Origin: a virus
DNA: 42,217 nucleotides
Direction: 5' to 3' (one strand)
Virus record (IMG/VR): IMGVR_UViG_3300035670_000478
Coordinates: 1-42,217 of that record
The notes beneath the pieces were generated by a model. It was not told where the DNA came from, ran no database searches, and worked only from the letters and a program-made list of their open reading frames with translations. A program made the translations under genes and the position numbers. This document shows, piece by piece, positions 6,973-14,424 of the stretch (its first letter is position 1; every line of letters begins with the position of its first letter).

Positions 6973-7989
6973 ATTTGTGGAATAGCTGGCTATATCGGAT
7001 GTTCAAAAAATCCTGAATTAACTTATAATATTATTTCAAATTTATTTAAAAATTTAGAAATTAGAGGCGAAGACGCTTCTGGATTTTGGGGTTGGAATGA
7101 TCAAAATTTGATTTTATATCACAAAGAACCGCTCAAGTCTTCTAAATTTGTAAATAAGAAAATTTGGCAAGACACTAGACATATTAATCCCAATATAATG
7201 CTATGCCACGCCCGAGGAGCTTCTCCGGGATCAGGTTTGCCAATAGTTAATAATAATAATCATCCATTTGTTAGTCATGATCTTTCAATAGGTCTAATTC
7301 ATAATGGGAAAGTTTCAAATAGTACTTATAATAAATTAATTAAAAATTACCAAGTCGAATCTTCTTGCGATTCTGAAATATTATTAAGAATTTTTCAATC
7401 TAATAAAAATAAGGACAAATTAAATAAAATTAAAAGTATTTTAGAAAATGCATATGAATCTCATATGGCAATTGCTATAGGAGAAATAATAGAAAAAGAA
7501 AGAAGATTATATTTGTTTAGAAATGAATTTAGAAGTCTTTATTTTGTTGATATGATTGAAGAACTCAATCAATGTTTTTTTGTATCTACAAAAGAAATAT
7601 GGGACAAAGCAACAGACTGTTTTAATATAAAATATAAAATAGAAGAAATTCCCATCGAAGATATTTGGATTTTAGAAATTAAAAATAACAAATTAATATT
7701 AGAAAAATTTGAGACTAAAACACAAGGATTTCAAATTCAGAATAATAAAGATTTTTATAAAATTGAAAAAGTTAAGCTCTCAGACAAAAATATTTACACT
7801 AATTTGAATGAAAAAGAAGAAAGCTTAGAGCCAGATATTCAAATTGCTGTTAGGTCAAAAGAGATTTGTTCTAATATAATAAGTGATCTTTTTGAATTAG
7901 AAGATAAGATACAAAATAATATTGATGAAGAATTTTTAAATAAATTAATTAGTATCGAAAAGGATATTTTAAATTTATTAAAAAAATGA
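6973..7989 (+). CDS. Class II glutamine amidotransferase with an ATT start codon
   Basis: Class II (Ntn) amidotransferases need Cys directly after the initiator Met. Here the frame reads TGA (6967-6969), TTT, ATT, then TGT GGA ATA GCT GGC TAT: CGIAGY. The only start that puts Cys at position 2 is ATT 6973, with GTGGGTGA just upstream as ribosome site. The product has 338 residues. Other family marks are RGEDASG (about 34-40), HARGASPG (about 79-86), NNHPF and LIHNGKV, and DSEILLRI. It would release ammonia from glutamine for transfer to an acceptor; no synthetase domain follows, and the C-terminal third is unrelated helices. A partner may be the COOH-NH2 ligase at 26082-26993. Confidence 0.85.
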   Translation: MCGIAGYIGCSKNPELTYNIISNLFKNLEIRGEDASGFWGWNDQNLILYHKEPLKSSKFVNKKIWQDTRHINPNIMLCHARGASPGSGLPIVNNNNHPFVSHDLSIGLIHNGKVSNSTYNKLIKNYQVESSCDSEILLRIFQSNKNKDKLNKIKSILENAYESHMAIAIGEIIEKERRLYLFRNEFRSLYFVDMIEELNQCFFVSTKEIWDKATDCFNIKYKIEEIPIEDIWILEIKNNKLILEKFETKTQGFQIQNNKDFYKIEKVKLSDKNIYTNLNEKEESLEPDIQIAVRSKEICSNIISDLFELEDKIQNNIDEEFLNKLISIEKDILNLLKK

Positions 7990-8001
7990 CTATATTAATT
8001 T

Positions 8002-8577
8002 ATGGAAGAAGATAATATAGAAATAGAAATTGAAAATTTATTAGATAAAAAAAATAAAAAAATTAAATCTGGTAAAAAAGGTAAAAGAGTAGAGCTAGAA
8101 GTAGTAAAGCTATTAAATAATAGGTTTGCCGAACTATTATCTAAAAATCCATCTTACGGAAGATTCTCCAGAACAATTGGTAGCGGAAATCGTTGGGGGC
8201 AAAATGTATATTTATCTAAAACGGCCATGGATAATTTTTCCGGCGATTTAGTTTGTCCTACTAATTTTAAATTTATAATAGAGTCTAAAGGTGGATATAA
8301 CGATATAGATTTGTGTTCTGCTTTCGAAGGTGGGCAATCCGAACTTGATGCTTTTTTAAAACAGGCCTCAGACGATTCAGAAAGAACAAATAGAAAGCCT
8401 ATGCTATTATGGAAAAAAGATAGAAAACCAAGATTATCTTTTATAAAATCAAGCGATATAGAATTTGATAATTATAAAAATTTTGAATATCACATGAAGT
8501 ATAGAGATTGGATAGGCCTTAGTTTAAATGATTTACTAAAATTGCCTGATAGTTTTTTCTTTTTAGAAAACTTGTAA
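8002..8577 (+). CDS. PD-(D/E)XK nuclease-like protein
   Basis: This 191-residue protein shows the layout of a PD-(D/E)XK nuclease: a helix with E33 (GKRVELEVVKLL), then SRTIGSGNRWGQ, D82 in SGDLVCP, and E94-x-K96 in FIIESKGGY. Such phage proteins are often resolvase-like or repair nucleases. The N-terminus is Lys-rich (KKNKKIKSGKKGKR), suiting DNA contact. The start has no Shine-Dalgarno site (CTATATTAATTT before ATG). The 3' end overlaps the convergent structural gene by 15 bases. Confidence 0.7.
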   Translation: MEEDNIEIEIENLLDKKNKKIKSGKKGKRVELEVVKLLNNRFAELLSKNPSYGRFSRTIGSGNRWGQNVYLSKTAMDNFSGDLVCPTNFKFIIESKGGYNDIDLCSAFEGGQSELDAFLKQASDDSERTNRKPMLLWKKDRKPRLSFIKSSDIEFDNYKNFEYHMKYRDWIGLSLNDLLKLPDSFFFLENL

Positions 8578-9300
8578 TTGTAAATTGTCTGAAATATATT
8601 TATTTTCTCCAAATTCCATTTCAAACCAAACATTATAAATTCCACAATCCATATTTAATTCTTCTGTATTTACAAAGTAGCTTCCTTCTGTTCCACGACG
8701 ATGTTCTACCGGATCGCCTTCGACCACTAACCTTAGATCTTTTTCTTTTGGAACACAATCTCCACATGCTTTTTCGATCCAAATTTTAAGAGGCGAAGCA
8801 ATCGCTAAATTAGCATAATACCTCTTGAGATCAGATATGTTCGGAACATTAGGAATAACTTCTATGTTTATCCATCTTTTTTCTCCATATCTTAATCTAT
8901 TAGGCCTAAATCCAAATGAAAAGTCATAGATTATAGGAAGATCAGAAGCAAACCAAAGATCTGGAATTACTGCAAATTCATTTGTAACAGTCCCAGATTG
9001 AGAAGAATCAAAATTAACGTACCATACATCAATGTACTTGCCTATAACAAATAATTGATCTTCCAATTCAAATTCAATAGAGTATTGACCATCCTCTACC
9101 GTCGTCACATCAGCCGACTCTATAGTTTTAACCAGTCTTTTTCCTTCTGGATTTTCATTTGTTATGCAAGTTTCATCTAAATAATATATTTCTACTTTAT
9201 TGACATTTTGTACATTTTGTCTTTGATTAGAATTATATGTAAATAATCTTAATATAAGATCATTACCAACTACTATGTTTTGATTTCTTTCTTTTGGCAT
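8563..9300 (-). CDS. Putative virion structural protein, beta-rich
   Basis: This 245-residue protein has no recognised domain but looks like the beta-sandwich structural proteins common next to baseplate genes: VEDGQYSIEFELEDQLFVIG, then KYIDVWYVNF, IPDLWFASDLPIIYDFSF, and a second sandwich near the C-terminus (YNVWFEMEFGENKYISDNL). Its ATG overlaps the stop of the -1-frame gp51-like segment by one base (TAATG), so it is translated together with the baseplate gene upstream. It overlaps the nuclease gene at its 3' end by 15 bases. Role in baseplate or tail is inferred from position. Confidence 0.65.
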   Translation of the reverse strand: MPKERNQNIVVGNDLILRLFTYNSNQRQNVQNVNKVEIYYLDETCITNENPEGKRLVKTIESADVTTVEDGQYSIEFELEDQLFVIGKYIDVWYVNFDSSQSGTVTNEFAVIPDLWFASDLPIIYDFSFGFRPNRLRYGEKRWINIEVIPNVPNISDLKRYYANLAIASPLKIWIEKACGDCVPKEKDLRLVVEGDPVEHRRGTEGSYFVNTEELNMDCGIYNVWFEMEFGENKYISDNLQLQVF

Positions 9301-9527
9301 TATCTTTTCACCTTGGCTTTCTTCCTAGCGGCTTCCATAGCTTCGTTTTCTTTTTCTTTTTGTTGTATGAATCTGTCTATCAGCCATTTTCTTTCATTTA
9401 TTGGTAAAATCATAAAATTTTCTCTAGACTGCTTCATATGATACATGAAAAAGAACATCTCTTCCATTAAGTTTCGCCATAGGCCTAAGCTTGAGTCGCT
9501 GTAGTCTTTCTCCTTGCCTTGGGGAAG
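9300..9527 (-). CDS. gp51-like segment, probably made as a -1 frameshift extension of the gp26-like protein
   Basis: In the -1 frame relative to the baseplate gene, an open frame runs from before the slippery site to TAA at 9300-9302. It encodes SSLGLWRNLMEEMFFFMYHM, a Pro-Ile-Asn-Glu-Arg-Lys-Trp segment and a charged helix ending KKAKVKR. This short Trp/Phe/Tyr-rich piece resembles the C-terminal part of frameshifted tail or baseplate assembly chaperones, and the gp51-like segments next to gp26 in T4-like phages. Made by frameshift it would add 75 residues to 345 of gp26, giving about 420. A separate start at ATG 9467 (55 residues) is possible, but no clear ribosome site precedes it. Confidence 0.65.
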   Translation of the reverse strand, partial: LPQGKEKDYSDSSLGLWRNLMEEMFFFMYHMKQSRENFMILPINERKWLIDRFIQQKEKENEAMEAARKKAKVKR

Positions 9528-10561
9528 AAAAAATTTGCTTCAAGTGGAAGTTCGATTTCAAAATCATTAAGTGTGTAAGGATTATTTATAGAAACTTTTG
9601 TCTCTACTCCAAAAGGAGGTTCATTAACAACAGTTCTTAAATAAGCAACATCTTGAATTGGTAGTTTTTTCAATAATGTTTGAATTTCTAGTTTATTACT
9701 GAGTCCTTCAATTTCTTCGAGCAAATAAGCAGTCCTGTACAACAAAGTATCATCAGCTTGTCCTGATAAATCGAAGTTTTTAGCTCTTCTTTCTCTGTAT
9801 TCTTGTACCGCTTGTTCATCTCGGCCAGTAGCTAGTCTGTACTTGAAATTATAACCAGTAACTGGCAAAACATCTTCTAAATTTGAAAAGGAAAAATTTT
9901 CATCACAATAATTAACATAAAGTTCATTTAAATTTATTGTAGTTGCAAAAGTTTGATCTGAGTCAGGATCTTTTACTTCTACGTCATATTCTGGCGTGTA
10001 TGATATGCCTCTTAAGTAAATTAATAAATAGGTTCTATCTTGCGTTAAGAAATTAGAACTATCAAAATTTTCTTGCATACATCTATTAAATATCATATTG
10101 ATTGCTTGGCCTTTTTTGACAAATCTCGGAGTGGCCAGAATTTCTTCTTCTTCTCCAGTCATTGGTCTAATGTGCAAGACTCCATCTGTAGGCCCGTCTT
10201 CTCCATTATAGAACTTTCCTTTAGAAGGAAGTTCTATTTTTTCATAAATCATATTGCCTTTAGAGGCAATTCCAGCAATAAGTTCTTCTAATTTGCTACT
10301 CCCAGTAACTCTCATTTCGCTCTGCTTGGCTGGTTGTTCTTTCTTATTGTTTTTGCTTCCCATTCTCTGTGCAGCCAAAGCATTCTTAAAAGCCGGTGGT
10401 ACGTTTCCTGTTATTTTTACGCCGCCTTCTCTTTGAGTTTGAACTTCTTGTTCAATTTGTTCCATAACTTCTTCTTGATCAACAACTTCTTCTTCTACAT
10501 TTTGATTTACTTCCGCTGCAGAAATTGGCTTTTTTTGAGGCCTGAAAGTTTCATCTGACAT
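9485..10561 (-). CDS. T4 gp26-like baseplate hub/assembly protein
   Basis: This 358-residue protein carries the T4 baseplate (gp26) family signature: IELPSKGKFYNG at about 105, LHIRPMTGEEEEILATPRFV at about 130-150, AINMIFNRCMQ, TYLLIYLRGISYTPEYDVEV, and FKYRLATGRDEQA. The first 100 residues are a low-complexity, Glu/Gln-rich extension not usual in gp26. It acts in assembly of the baseplate hub. The site AAGGAGAAATAA precedes the ATG. The 3' end contains a -1 slippery heptamer (9527-9533) and overlaps an out-of-frame gp51-like segment, so two products are predicted: 358 and about 420 residues. Confidence 0.85.
   Translation of the reverse strand: MSDETFRPQKKPISAAEVNQNVEEEVVDQEEVMEQIEQEVQTQREGGVKITGNVPPAFKNALAAQRMGSKNNKKEQPAKQSEMRVTGSSKLEELIAGIASKGNMIYEKIELPSKGKFYNGEDGPTDGVLHIRPMTGEEEEILATPRFVKKGQAINMIFNRCMQENFDSSNFLTQDRTYLLIYLRGISYTPEYDVEVKDPDSDQTFATTINLNELYVNYCDENFSFSNLEDVLPVTGYNFKYRLATGRDEQAVQEYRERRAKNFDLSGQADDTLLYRTAYLLEEIEGLSNKLEIQTLLKKLPIQDVAYLRTVVNEPPFGVETKVSINNPYTLNDFEIELPLEANFFFPKARRKTTATQA
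9527..9533 (-). promoter_or_regulatory. Predicted -1 slippery heptamer T TTT TTC
   Basis: In the zero frame of the gp26-like gene the codons are AAT TTT TTC, so the heptamer T_TTT_TTC fits the X_XXY_YYZ rule exactly. After slipping one base back, tRNA-Phe can re-pair with TTT TTT. The zero frame stops 14 codons later at 9485-9487, while the -1 frame stays open to 9300. Confidence 0.65.
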
Positions 10562-10611
10562 TTATTTCTCCTTTTTTTTGTAATTTGCAAATTGTTTATT
10601 CTTATAAGAGT

Positions 10612-10989
10612 ATGATTCAGATAAATATTCAAAACGTAGAAGAAATAATTTTTAGAAATGATAAAATTTGGCGAGATTTGCCTGATTTGAGATATCTTAG
10701 GGAACAGTGGAGAATGAGTAAAATATCTCCTGTTTTGCGGGCTTTGGGAAAAAAATCACTATTAGAGTTTTTAAATAAAATTAAAAAAGAACACGAATCT
10801 ATAATTTCTAAGCATATTGGGACTTCTGTTGTTATTGATAAGATAGATTATTTTTTGGTAAAAAATATGGAATTTTCAATAGAAGATTCTGAATTAGAAC
10901 TCAATTTGATAGAGGCAAAGCAACCTTTATATCCTTATTTTGCTACTTATAGAAAAAATGATAAAATTCACATAACTTTTTGGAGGTAA
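10612..10989 (+). CDS. Conserved-looking phage protein, unknown
   Basis: ATG 10612 is taken because the earlier in-frame codon is a TTG at 10585 with no ribosome site. The 125-residue product has LPDLRYLREQWRMSKISPVL near the start, then basic helices and a beta C-terminus (KNDKIHITFWR). It resembles no domain I know. The first gene of a four-gene plus-strand operon, it is divergent from gp26, with the 12-base palindrome AATTTGCAAATT between them. No Shine-Dalgarno site; TATAAG stands three bases before the ATG. Confidence 0.65.
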   Translation: MIQINIQNVEEIIFRNDKIWRDLPDLRYLREQWRMSKISPVLRALGKKSLLEFLNKIKKEHESIISKHIGTSVVIDKIDYFLVKNMEFSIEDSELELNLIEAKQPLYPYFATYRKNDKIHITFWR

Positions 10990-10992
10990 ACA

Positions 10993-11307
10993 ATGTCTAA
11001 TTTAATTTTATTTTGTTTTTCGGTTATAGGCTTTACGCATATAATTGTAGACCCGGCTACTATTGCAAAACCTTTTAGAGACTTCGTCGAAAAATACTGC
11101 TTCTCTTGGTTGAATAAACTGTTCTCTTGTTATCAATGTTGTGGTACTTGGGTAGGTTTCTTTTGCGGATGGGTTTTGATTTCTAAAGATCCATTTCAAG
11201 TTTTTTTATGCGGAATGGCGGGTAGTTTCTTATCAACATTTGCGGCAACATATTTGAATTATTTAGAAGCACAAAGTATAGTTGAATTGAACGATCAAAA
11301 TGACTAG
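10993..11307 (+). CDS. DUF1360-like small membrane protein
   Basis: This 104-residue protein has an N-terminal hydrophobic segment (about 3-22), the motif SCYQCCGTWVGFFCG (about 45-59), and a second long hydrophobic stretch (about 50-90). The C-x-x-C-x-G-x-W-x-G pattern is that of the DUF1360 family of small phage and Bacillus membrane proteins, whose role is unknown. A strong site (TTGGAGGTAAACA) precedes the ATG. It overlaps the next gene by eight bases. It could act at lysis or at the host membrane, but nothing in the sequence proves this. Confidence 0.65.
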   Translation: MSNLILFCFSVIGFTHIIVDPATIAKPFRDFVEKYCFSWLNKLFSCYQCCGTWVGFFCGWVLISKDPFQVFLCGMAGSFLSTFAATYLNYLEAQSIVELNDQND

Positions 11308-11536
11308 CATATTGTATTGTGAATATTGTAATTGGAAAAAGATTCTAAGAGACAAAGATCCATCTGAAAAAGATGTTTTTAAGTGCCCTTCTTGTGGTCG
11401 AATTATAAAATTAAAAAAAATATCTGATCCGCAAAAAGAATTAGAGCTTCAAATAAAAAAAGAAAAAGATGAAGAAGAATTGAAAAAATGGATGGAAGAC
11501 ACGCTAAAGTATAGAGAGGAATTTAATAATGAATAA
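11300..11536 (+). CDS. Small zinc-ribbon protein
   Basis: In this 78-residue protein, CEYC at residues 7-10 and CPSC near 29-32 form a single treble-clef or ribbon-type zinc site, followed by a long charged helix (QIKKEKDEEELKKWMEDTL). It overlaps both neighbours by eight bases, a sign of coupled translation. Likely a nucleic-acid or protein adaptor; the family is unknown. Confidence 0.65.
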   Translation: MTSILYCEYCNWKKILRDKDPSEKDVFKCPSCGRIIKLKKISDPQKELELQIKKEKDEEELKKWMEDTLKYREEFNNE

Positions 11537-11909
11537 AAAAATAAGTCTTATTGAAGTTAAAGCCGCACTAAAAGATTCAAGATTTAGGCTTTCTTTACCA
11601 AAAAGTTTAGAAAAAGAAGTTAATGAATTTTTAAACAATCCGGGTTGTCCCTGTCACATTCCTCTTTACAGAAAAGTTTTAAAAGAATGTAGAGAACAAC
11701 TGCAAAAATATTACCCGAATTCAGAAATTGCTGATGAAGTAGAAGAAATAAAAAAAATAGCTGATAATCAATGGGTTGTTATAAATTGTCATATAGATGA
11801 TTTAGAAAAAGAACTCAGAAAACTAGGCCCAGGAAGAAAGCAATTAGATGTAGCTAGATTTGAAGATCAAGTTACCGTTGTTATCAACGAATTAGATATA
11901 ATATTTTAG
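11529..11909 (+). CDS. Unknown phage protein with GCPCH motif
   Basis: This 126-residue helical protein has LPKSLEKEVNEFLNNPGCPC at about 23-42, then HIPLYRKVLKECREQL. The C-terminal part is beta-rich (VARFEDQVTVVINELDIIF). No known domain is visible. It is the last gene of the operon beginning at 10612, and its stop overlaps the stop of the convergent glycosyltransferase gene by four bases. Confidence 0.65.
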   Translation: MNKKISLIEVKAALKDSRFRLSLPKSLEKEVNEFLNNPGCPCHIPLYRKVLKECREQLQKYYPNSEIADEVEEIKKIADNQWVVINCHIDDLEKELRKLGPGRKQLDVARFEDQVTVVINELDIIF

Positions 11910-12823
11910 TTGCTAAAAATCTCTATTTTTTTATTGAATTCATCTATATTTTTTATCATTTTTTCTGGGTATTCTTTGTATTTTTCTATTTCTATGGGCA
12001 ATTTATCATTTTTTCTTTGCGATCCTATTATTGTTGCGTTTTCATAAAAAGCCTTAGATTTTTTTAATTTATTTTGTTTGTAATAAATATCTCCCAACAA
12101 ACACCAAAACTCAGCCAGGCTTGGATAATAAGACAAACAAGTCAAAGCCAACTCAGCTGCATCTCTTACTTTTTCTTGGTGCAATTTTACTTGTGCCATG
12201 TAATACTTCATCATTATTAACGAAGCATTTGTTTTATTTTCTCGAATAATGTATTCATTTGCATAAAAAAAGAATTTTTCAAAATTTCTTTTTGATAAAT
12301 AACAACAAGCCAAGTAATAATAAGGGTCAGAGTCCATAGGATTATTTTTCATCCATTGATTGGCCAATGATATTCTCTCTTCAGTATCATCTATATTTTT
12401 TTTTGAAGATATAATTATATTTGAATTTAATTTTGATTTTTTGCTAACAATTGTTTCGTAAATAGGATTAACAAATTTTTCTGAAGTCCATATTCTTGTT
12501 TCTTTTGAAATTACGTTATTATTAAAAACATAAATATCTGTTAATTCTTGTATTTTTTCTAAAATTTCTTGTCCTTCTACTAAAGTTTCCCAAGGATTAA
12601 TATAAAAATTTGTTCCTTCTACTGACAATGAATTTCTTATTTTAGCATAGTTTTTTTCTTCGATTTTAGACACCAAATCGGTGTATTTTTTACATATTTT
12701 TATTGAATCATCCGTACAGCCAAGATCGGCTATTATTATTTTTGATTTTACATCTTTTATTGATTGTAGAGTTTTTTCTATAGTGTTTTGATTATTTTTT
12801 ACTAATATCTGGATTGTTAGCAT
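11906..12823 (-). CDS. GT2-like glycosyltransferase fused to TPR-like helices
   Basis: This 305-residue protein begins as a family 2 glycosyltransferase (LTIQILVKNNQNTIEKTLQS, then KIIIADLGCTDDS), as in small GT-A enzymes that start chains from a nucleotide sugar. The usual DxD metal motif is not obvious; NPWETL (about 77-82) occupies that place, as in TPR-linked relatives. Residues about 150-285 are TPR-like helix pairs (DPYYYLACCYLSKRNFEKFF, AEFWCLLGDIYYKQNKLKKS). It may modify host glycans or virion proteins. It overlaps the small gene upstream by 32 bases, and gene 11529-11909 by four at its end. Confidence 0.7.
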   Translation of the reverse strand: MLTIQILVKNNQNTIEKTLQSIKDVKSKIIIADLGCTDDSIKICKKYTDLVSKIEEKNYAKIRNSLSVEGTNFYINPWETLVEGQEILEKIQELTDIYVFNNNVISKETRIWTSEKFVNPIYETIVSKKSKLNSNIIISSKKNIDDTEERISLANQWMKNNPMDSDPYYYLACCYLSKRNFEKFFFYANEYIIRENKTNASLIMMKYYMAQVKLHQEKVRDAAELALTCLSYYPSLAEFWCLLGDIYYKQNKLKKSKAFYENATIIGSQRKNDKLPIEIEKYKEYPEKMIKNIDEFNKKIEIFSN

Positions 12824-12977
12824 TTTTAAATTTTATATTAATTAAGTATTCCAAAGATTCTTTTTCGTAATTCATTTTATTGTCTTTATAAAAATTTTTA
12901 AGTTCTTCATATCCATTTTCAACCAATGGATTTTCTAAAATTTTTAACAAAGCTTTTATAGATTTTTCCCATTTCAT
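12792..12977 (-). CDS. Small protein upstream of the glycosyltransferase
   Basis: This 61-residue helical, charged protein (MKWEKSIKALLKILENPLVE) ends inside the start of the next gene in another frame. A perfect late-promoter box TATAAATA lies 26 bases before its ATG, supporting expression, but there is no Shine-Dalgarno site. It may be a real small gene or only a translated leader of the glycosyltransferase message. Confidence 0.45.
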   Translation of the reverse strand: MKWEKSIKALLKILENPLVENGYEELKNFYKDNKMNYEKESLEYLINIKFKNANNPDISKK

Positions 12978-13002
12978 GTTTTAATTTAGTTAAAAAATTA
13001 CT

Positions 13003-13010
13003 TATTTATA
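13003..13010 (-). promoter_or_regulatory. T4-type late promoter box TATAAATA
   Basis: An exact TATAAATA on the minus strand, followed by AG, lies 26 bases upstream of the ATG at 12977. It would be read by RNA polymerase with the gp55-like sigma encoded on the other side. Confidence 0.5.
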
Positions 13011-13028
13011 AGTATATAAAGGAGACTA

Positions 13029-13568
13029 ATGAGTAATGAATATCTAAATAATAAGTTTTTTGAAAAAATAATAGTTCAATTTCAAAATTCTAAAAGAGAA
13101 AAATCTAGATTAGAAATATTAATAGAAGACATAAAAAATACGATAGAAATAAAGAAAAATAAAAAAATAAATTTTTCTTATAATAATTATGACTTGAAAA
13201 ATAAAAACGATGAATATTTATTAGTTTCTAAAGAACATGATGAGGCCAAAAAACATTTGGCAATAGCTTTTTTTACGCTTTCTGAAAACATTGTTAGGTA
13301 CGCCAAATTTCAACTTATAGACCAAGATGATGCTGTTCAAGAAGGAGTTATGATTTGTTTTGAAAAAATAAACAGGTTCGATTCAAGAAAAGGTAAGGCT
13401 TTTAATTATATGACAACGTGCATTCTCAATCATTTTAGACAACTATACAGGTCAGCGAGAAATTACAATGAATTGAAGAAGAAATATTTGAAACATGTTC
13501 AATTTTTTCACAATCACTCTATGATAAAAAATGGAAAAGAAATTTTTATAGAAAATCCTAAAAATTAA
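13029..13568 (+). CDS. 55: gp55-like late-transcription sigma factor
   Basis: This 179-residue protein carries a sigma70 region 2-like block at residues 88-150: IVRYAKFQLIDQDDAVQEGV, then FEKINRFDSRKGKAFNYMTT and LNHFRQLYRSARNY. This matches T4 gp55, the small sigma that directs late transcription from TATAAATA boxes together with gp33 and the sliding clamp. The first 70 residues are Lys/Asn-rich and poorly conserved. No region 4 is present, as expected for gp55. The ribosome site TATAAAGGAGACTA precedes the ATG, and TATAAGTA lies about 20 bases upstream. Several late boxes in this window fit its activity. Confidence 0.8.
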   Translation: MSNEYLNNKFFEKIIVQFQNSKREKSRLEILIEDIKNTIEIKKNKKINFSYNNYDLKNKNDEYLLVSKEHDEAKKHLAIAFFTLSENIVRYAKFQLIDQDDAVQEGVMICFEKINRFDSRKGKAFNYMTTCILNHFRQLYRSARNYNELKKKYLKHVQFFHNHSMIKNGKEIFIENPKN

Positions 13569-13606
13569 TATTGATTTAACTTTAAATAAAGATTATATTA
13601 ATAAAT

Positions 13607-13834
13607 ATGAGCAATATAATAGACGAAATGGAAAGACAAGAATTAATTGAAAAATTAATTAAAAATGGTTATGGAGATATAGTGAATATGTTATTGGAAA
13701 ATGATAACAAAGTTTATACAAAAAAAGGCAGACTTAACAAAAGTGGAGCCTGTAGAAAACTTAAGTTAAAGACCAAACAACTGGAAGATAAATTAGAAGA
13801 AATGAAAAATTTATTAAAAAATGAAATGGATTAA
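13607..13834 (+). CDS. Small protein next to the sigma factor, unknown
   Basis: This 75-residue, mostly helical protein has LIEKLIKNGYGDIVNMLLEN at the N-terminus, KKGRLNKSGACRKL in the middle (possibly an HTH-like DNA contact) and a coiled-coil end. In T4, gp55 works with the small coactivator gp33; position and size would suit that here, but I see no clear gp33 signature. No Shine-Dalgarno site (TTAATAAAT before ATG). It overlaps the convergent tube gene by four bases. Confidence 0.6.
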   Translation: MSNIIDEMERQELIEKLIKNGYGDIVNMLLENDNKVYTKKGRLNKSGACRKLKLKTKQLEDKLEEMKNLLKNEMD

Positions 13835-14349
13835 ACTGTTGTGTAGGCTCTATCATATCTCAATGTTAGATCCACTGTTATATAGTTGGAGTCAGCCATA
13901 TCCAGTTCCCCCCATTCTATGTTGTTAGGCCAGACATTTTCAAAAGTCCAGGATTCAATGATTCCTCCACATCCATCGTACATCTCCAGTGTAGCAGAAT
14001 CTTTTTTGAATTGACCTCCTCCTCCATAGCCTATTTTCCAAGCTCCCGATTGTGGATCGTACATTTGTTTCAACCATTCTATTATTGGATTATTATTTTT
14101 CTTAAGATCATATAATGTAAGATTTATCGGTTTCCAATCAGGTTTTCCTGGGAAGTAAATAACTTCATTTAAGTGTTGCGCCTCTACTTCTTTGAAGCTC
14201 AAACTGGGCCTTGCTCCTTTTTCTGGTGGCAAAGTATTGGCTCCTTCTGATGAAACTTGTGGTATTCTAAAAAGCCATCTGAATTTTCTCTTAAGACAAA
14301 GATTTGGATCTTCTAATCCAAAATCAAAACCCATTCTTTCTCTTGCCAT
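13831..14349 (-). CDS. Second tail-tube (gp19-like) paralogue
   Basis: This 172-residue protein resembles the tube protein at 14425-15003 throughout: LKRKFRWLFRIPQ near the start, FPGKPDWKPINLTLYD, the DGCGG...ESWTFENVWPNNI block and IEWGELDMADSNYITVDLTLRYD at the end. These are tail-tube hallmarks of T4-like phages. It follows the first tube gene, separated from it by a strong terminator (14370-14405), and has its own site TATAGGAGTATT. It could be a minor tube protein, a tube initiator or terminator, or a tube protein used in a different ratio. Which of the two forms the main tube is inferred from the preceding hairpins. Confidence 0.8.
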   Translation of the reverse strand: MARERMGFDFGLEDPNLCLKRKFRWLFRIPQVSSEGANTLPPEKGARPSLSFKEVEAQHLNEVIYFPGKPDWKPINLTLYDLKKNNNPIIEWLKQMYDPQSGAWKIGYGGGGQFKKDSATLEMYDGCGGIIESWTFENVWPNNIEWGELDMADSNYITVDLTLRYDRAYTTV

Positions 14350-14369
14350 AATACTCCTATAATTAAATT

Positions 14370-14405
14370 AAAAAGAGGGCTAATATTTCTACTAGCCCTC
14401 TTTTT
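14370..14405 (-). terminator. Rho-independent terminator between the two tube genes (bidirectional)
   Basis: A 13-bp perfect stem (AAAAAGAGGGCTA with its complement) encloses a 10-base loop, with T runs on both sides: five T on the minus strand and seven T on the plus strand. It would stop or reduce transcription from the tube and sheath genes before the second tube gene. Confidence 0.85.
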
Positions 14406-14424
14406 TTCAAAATACATTTTATTC

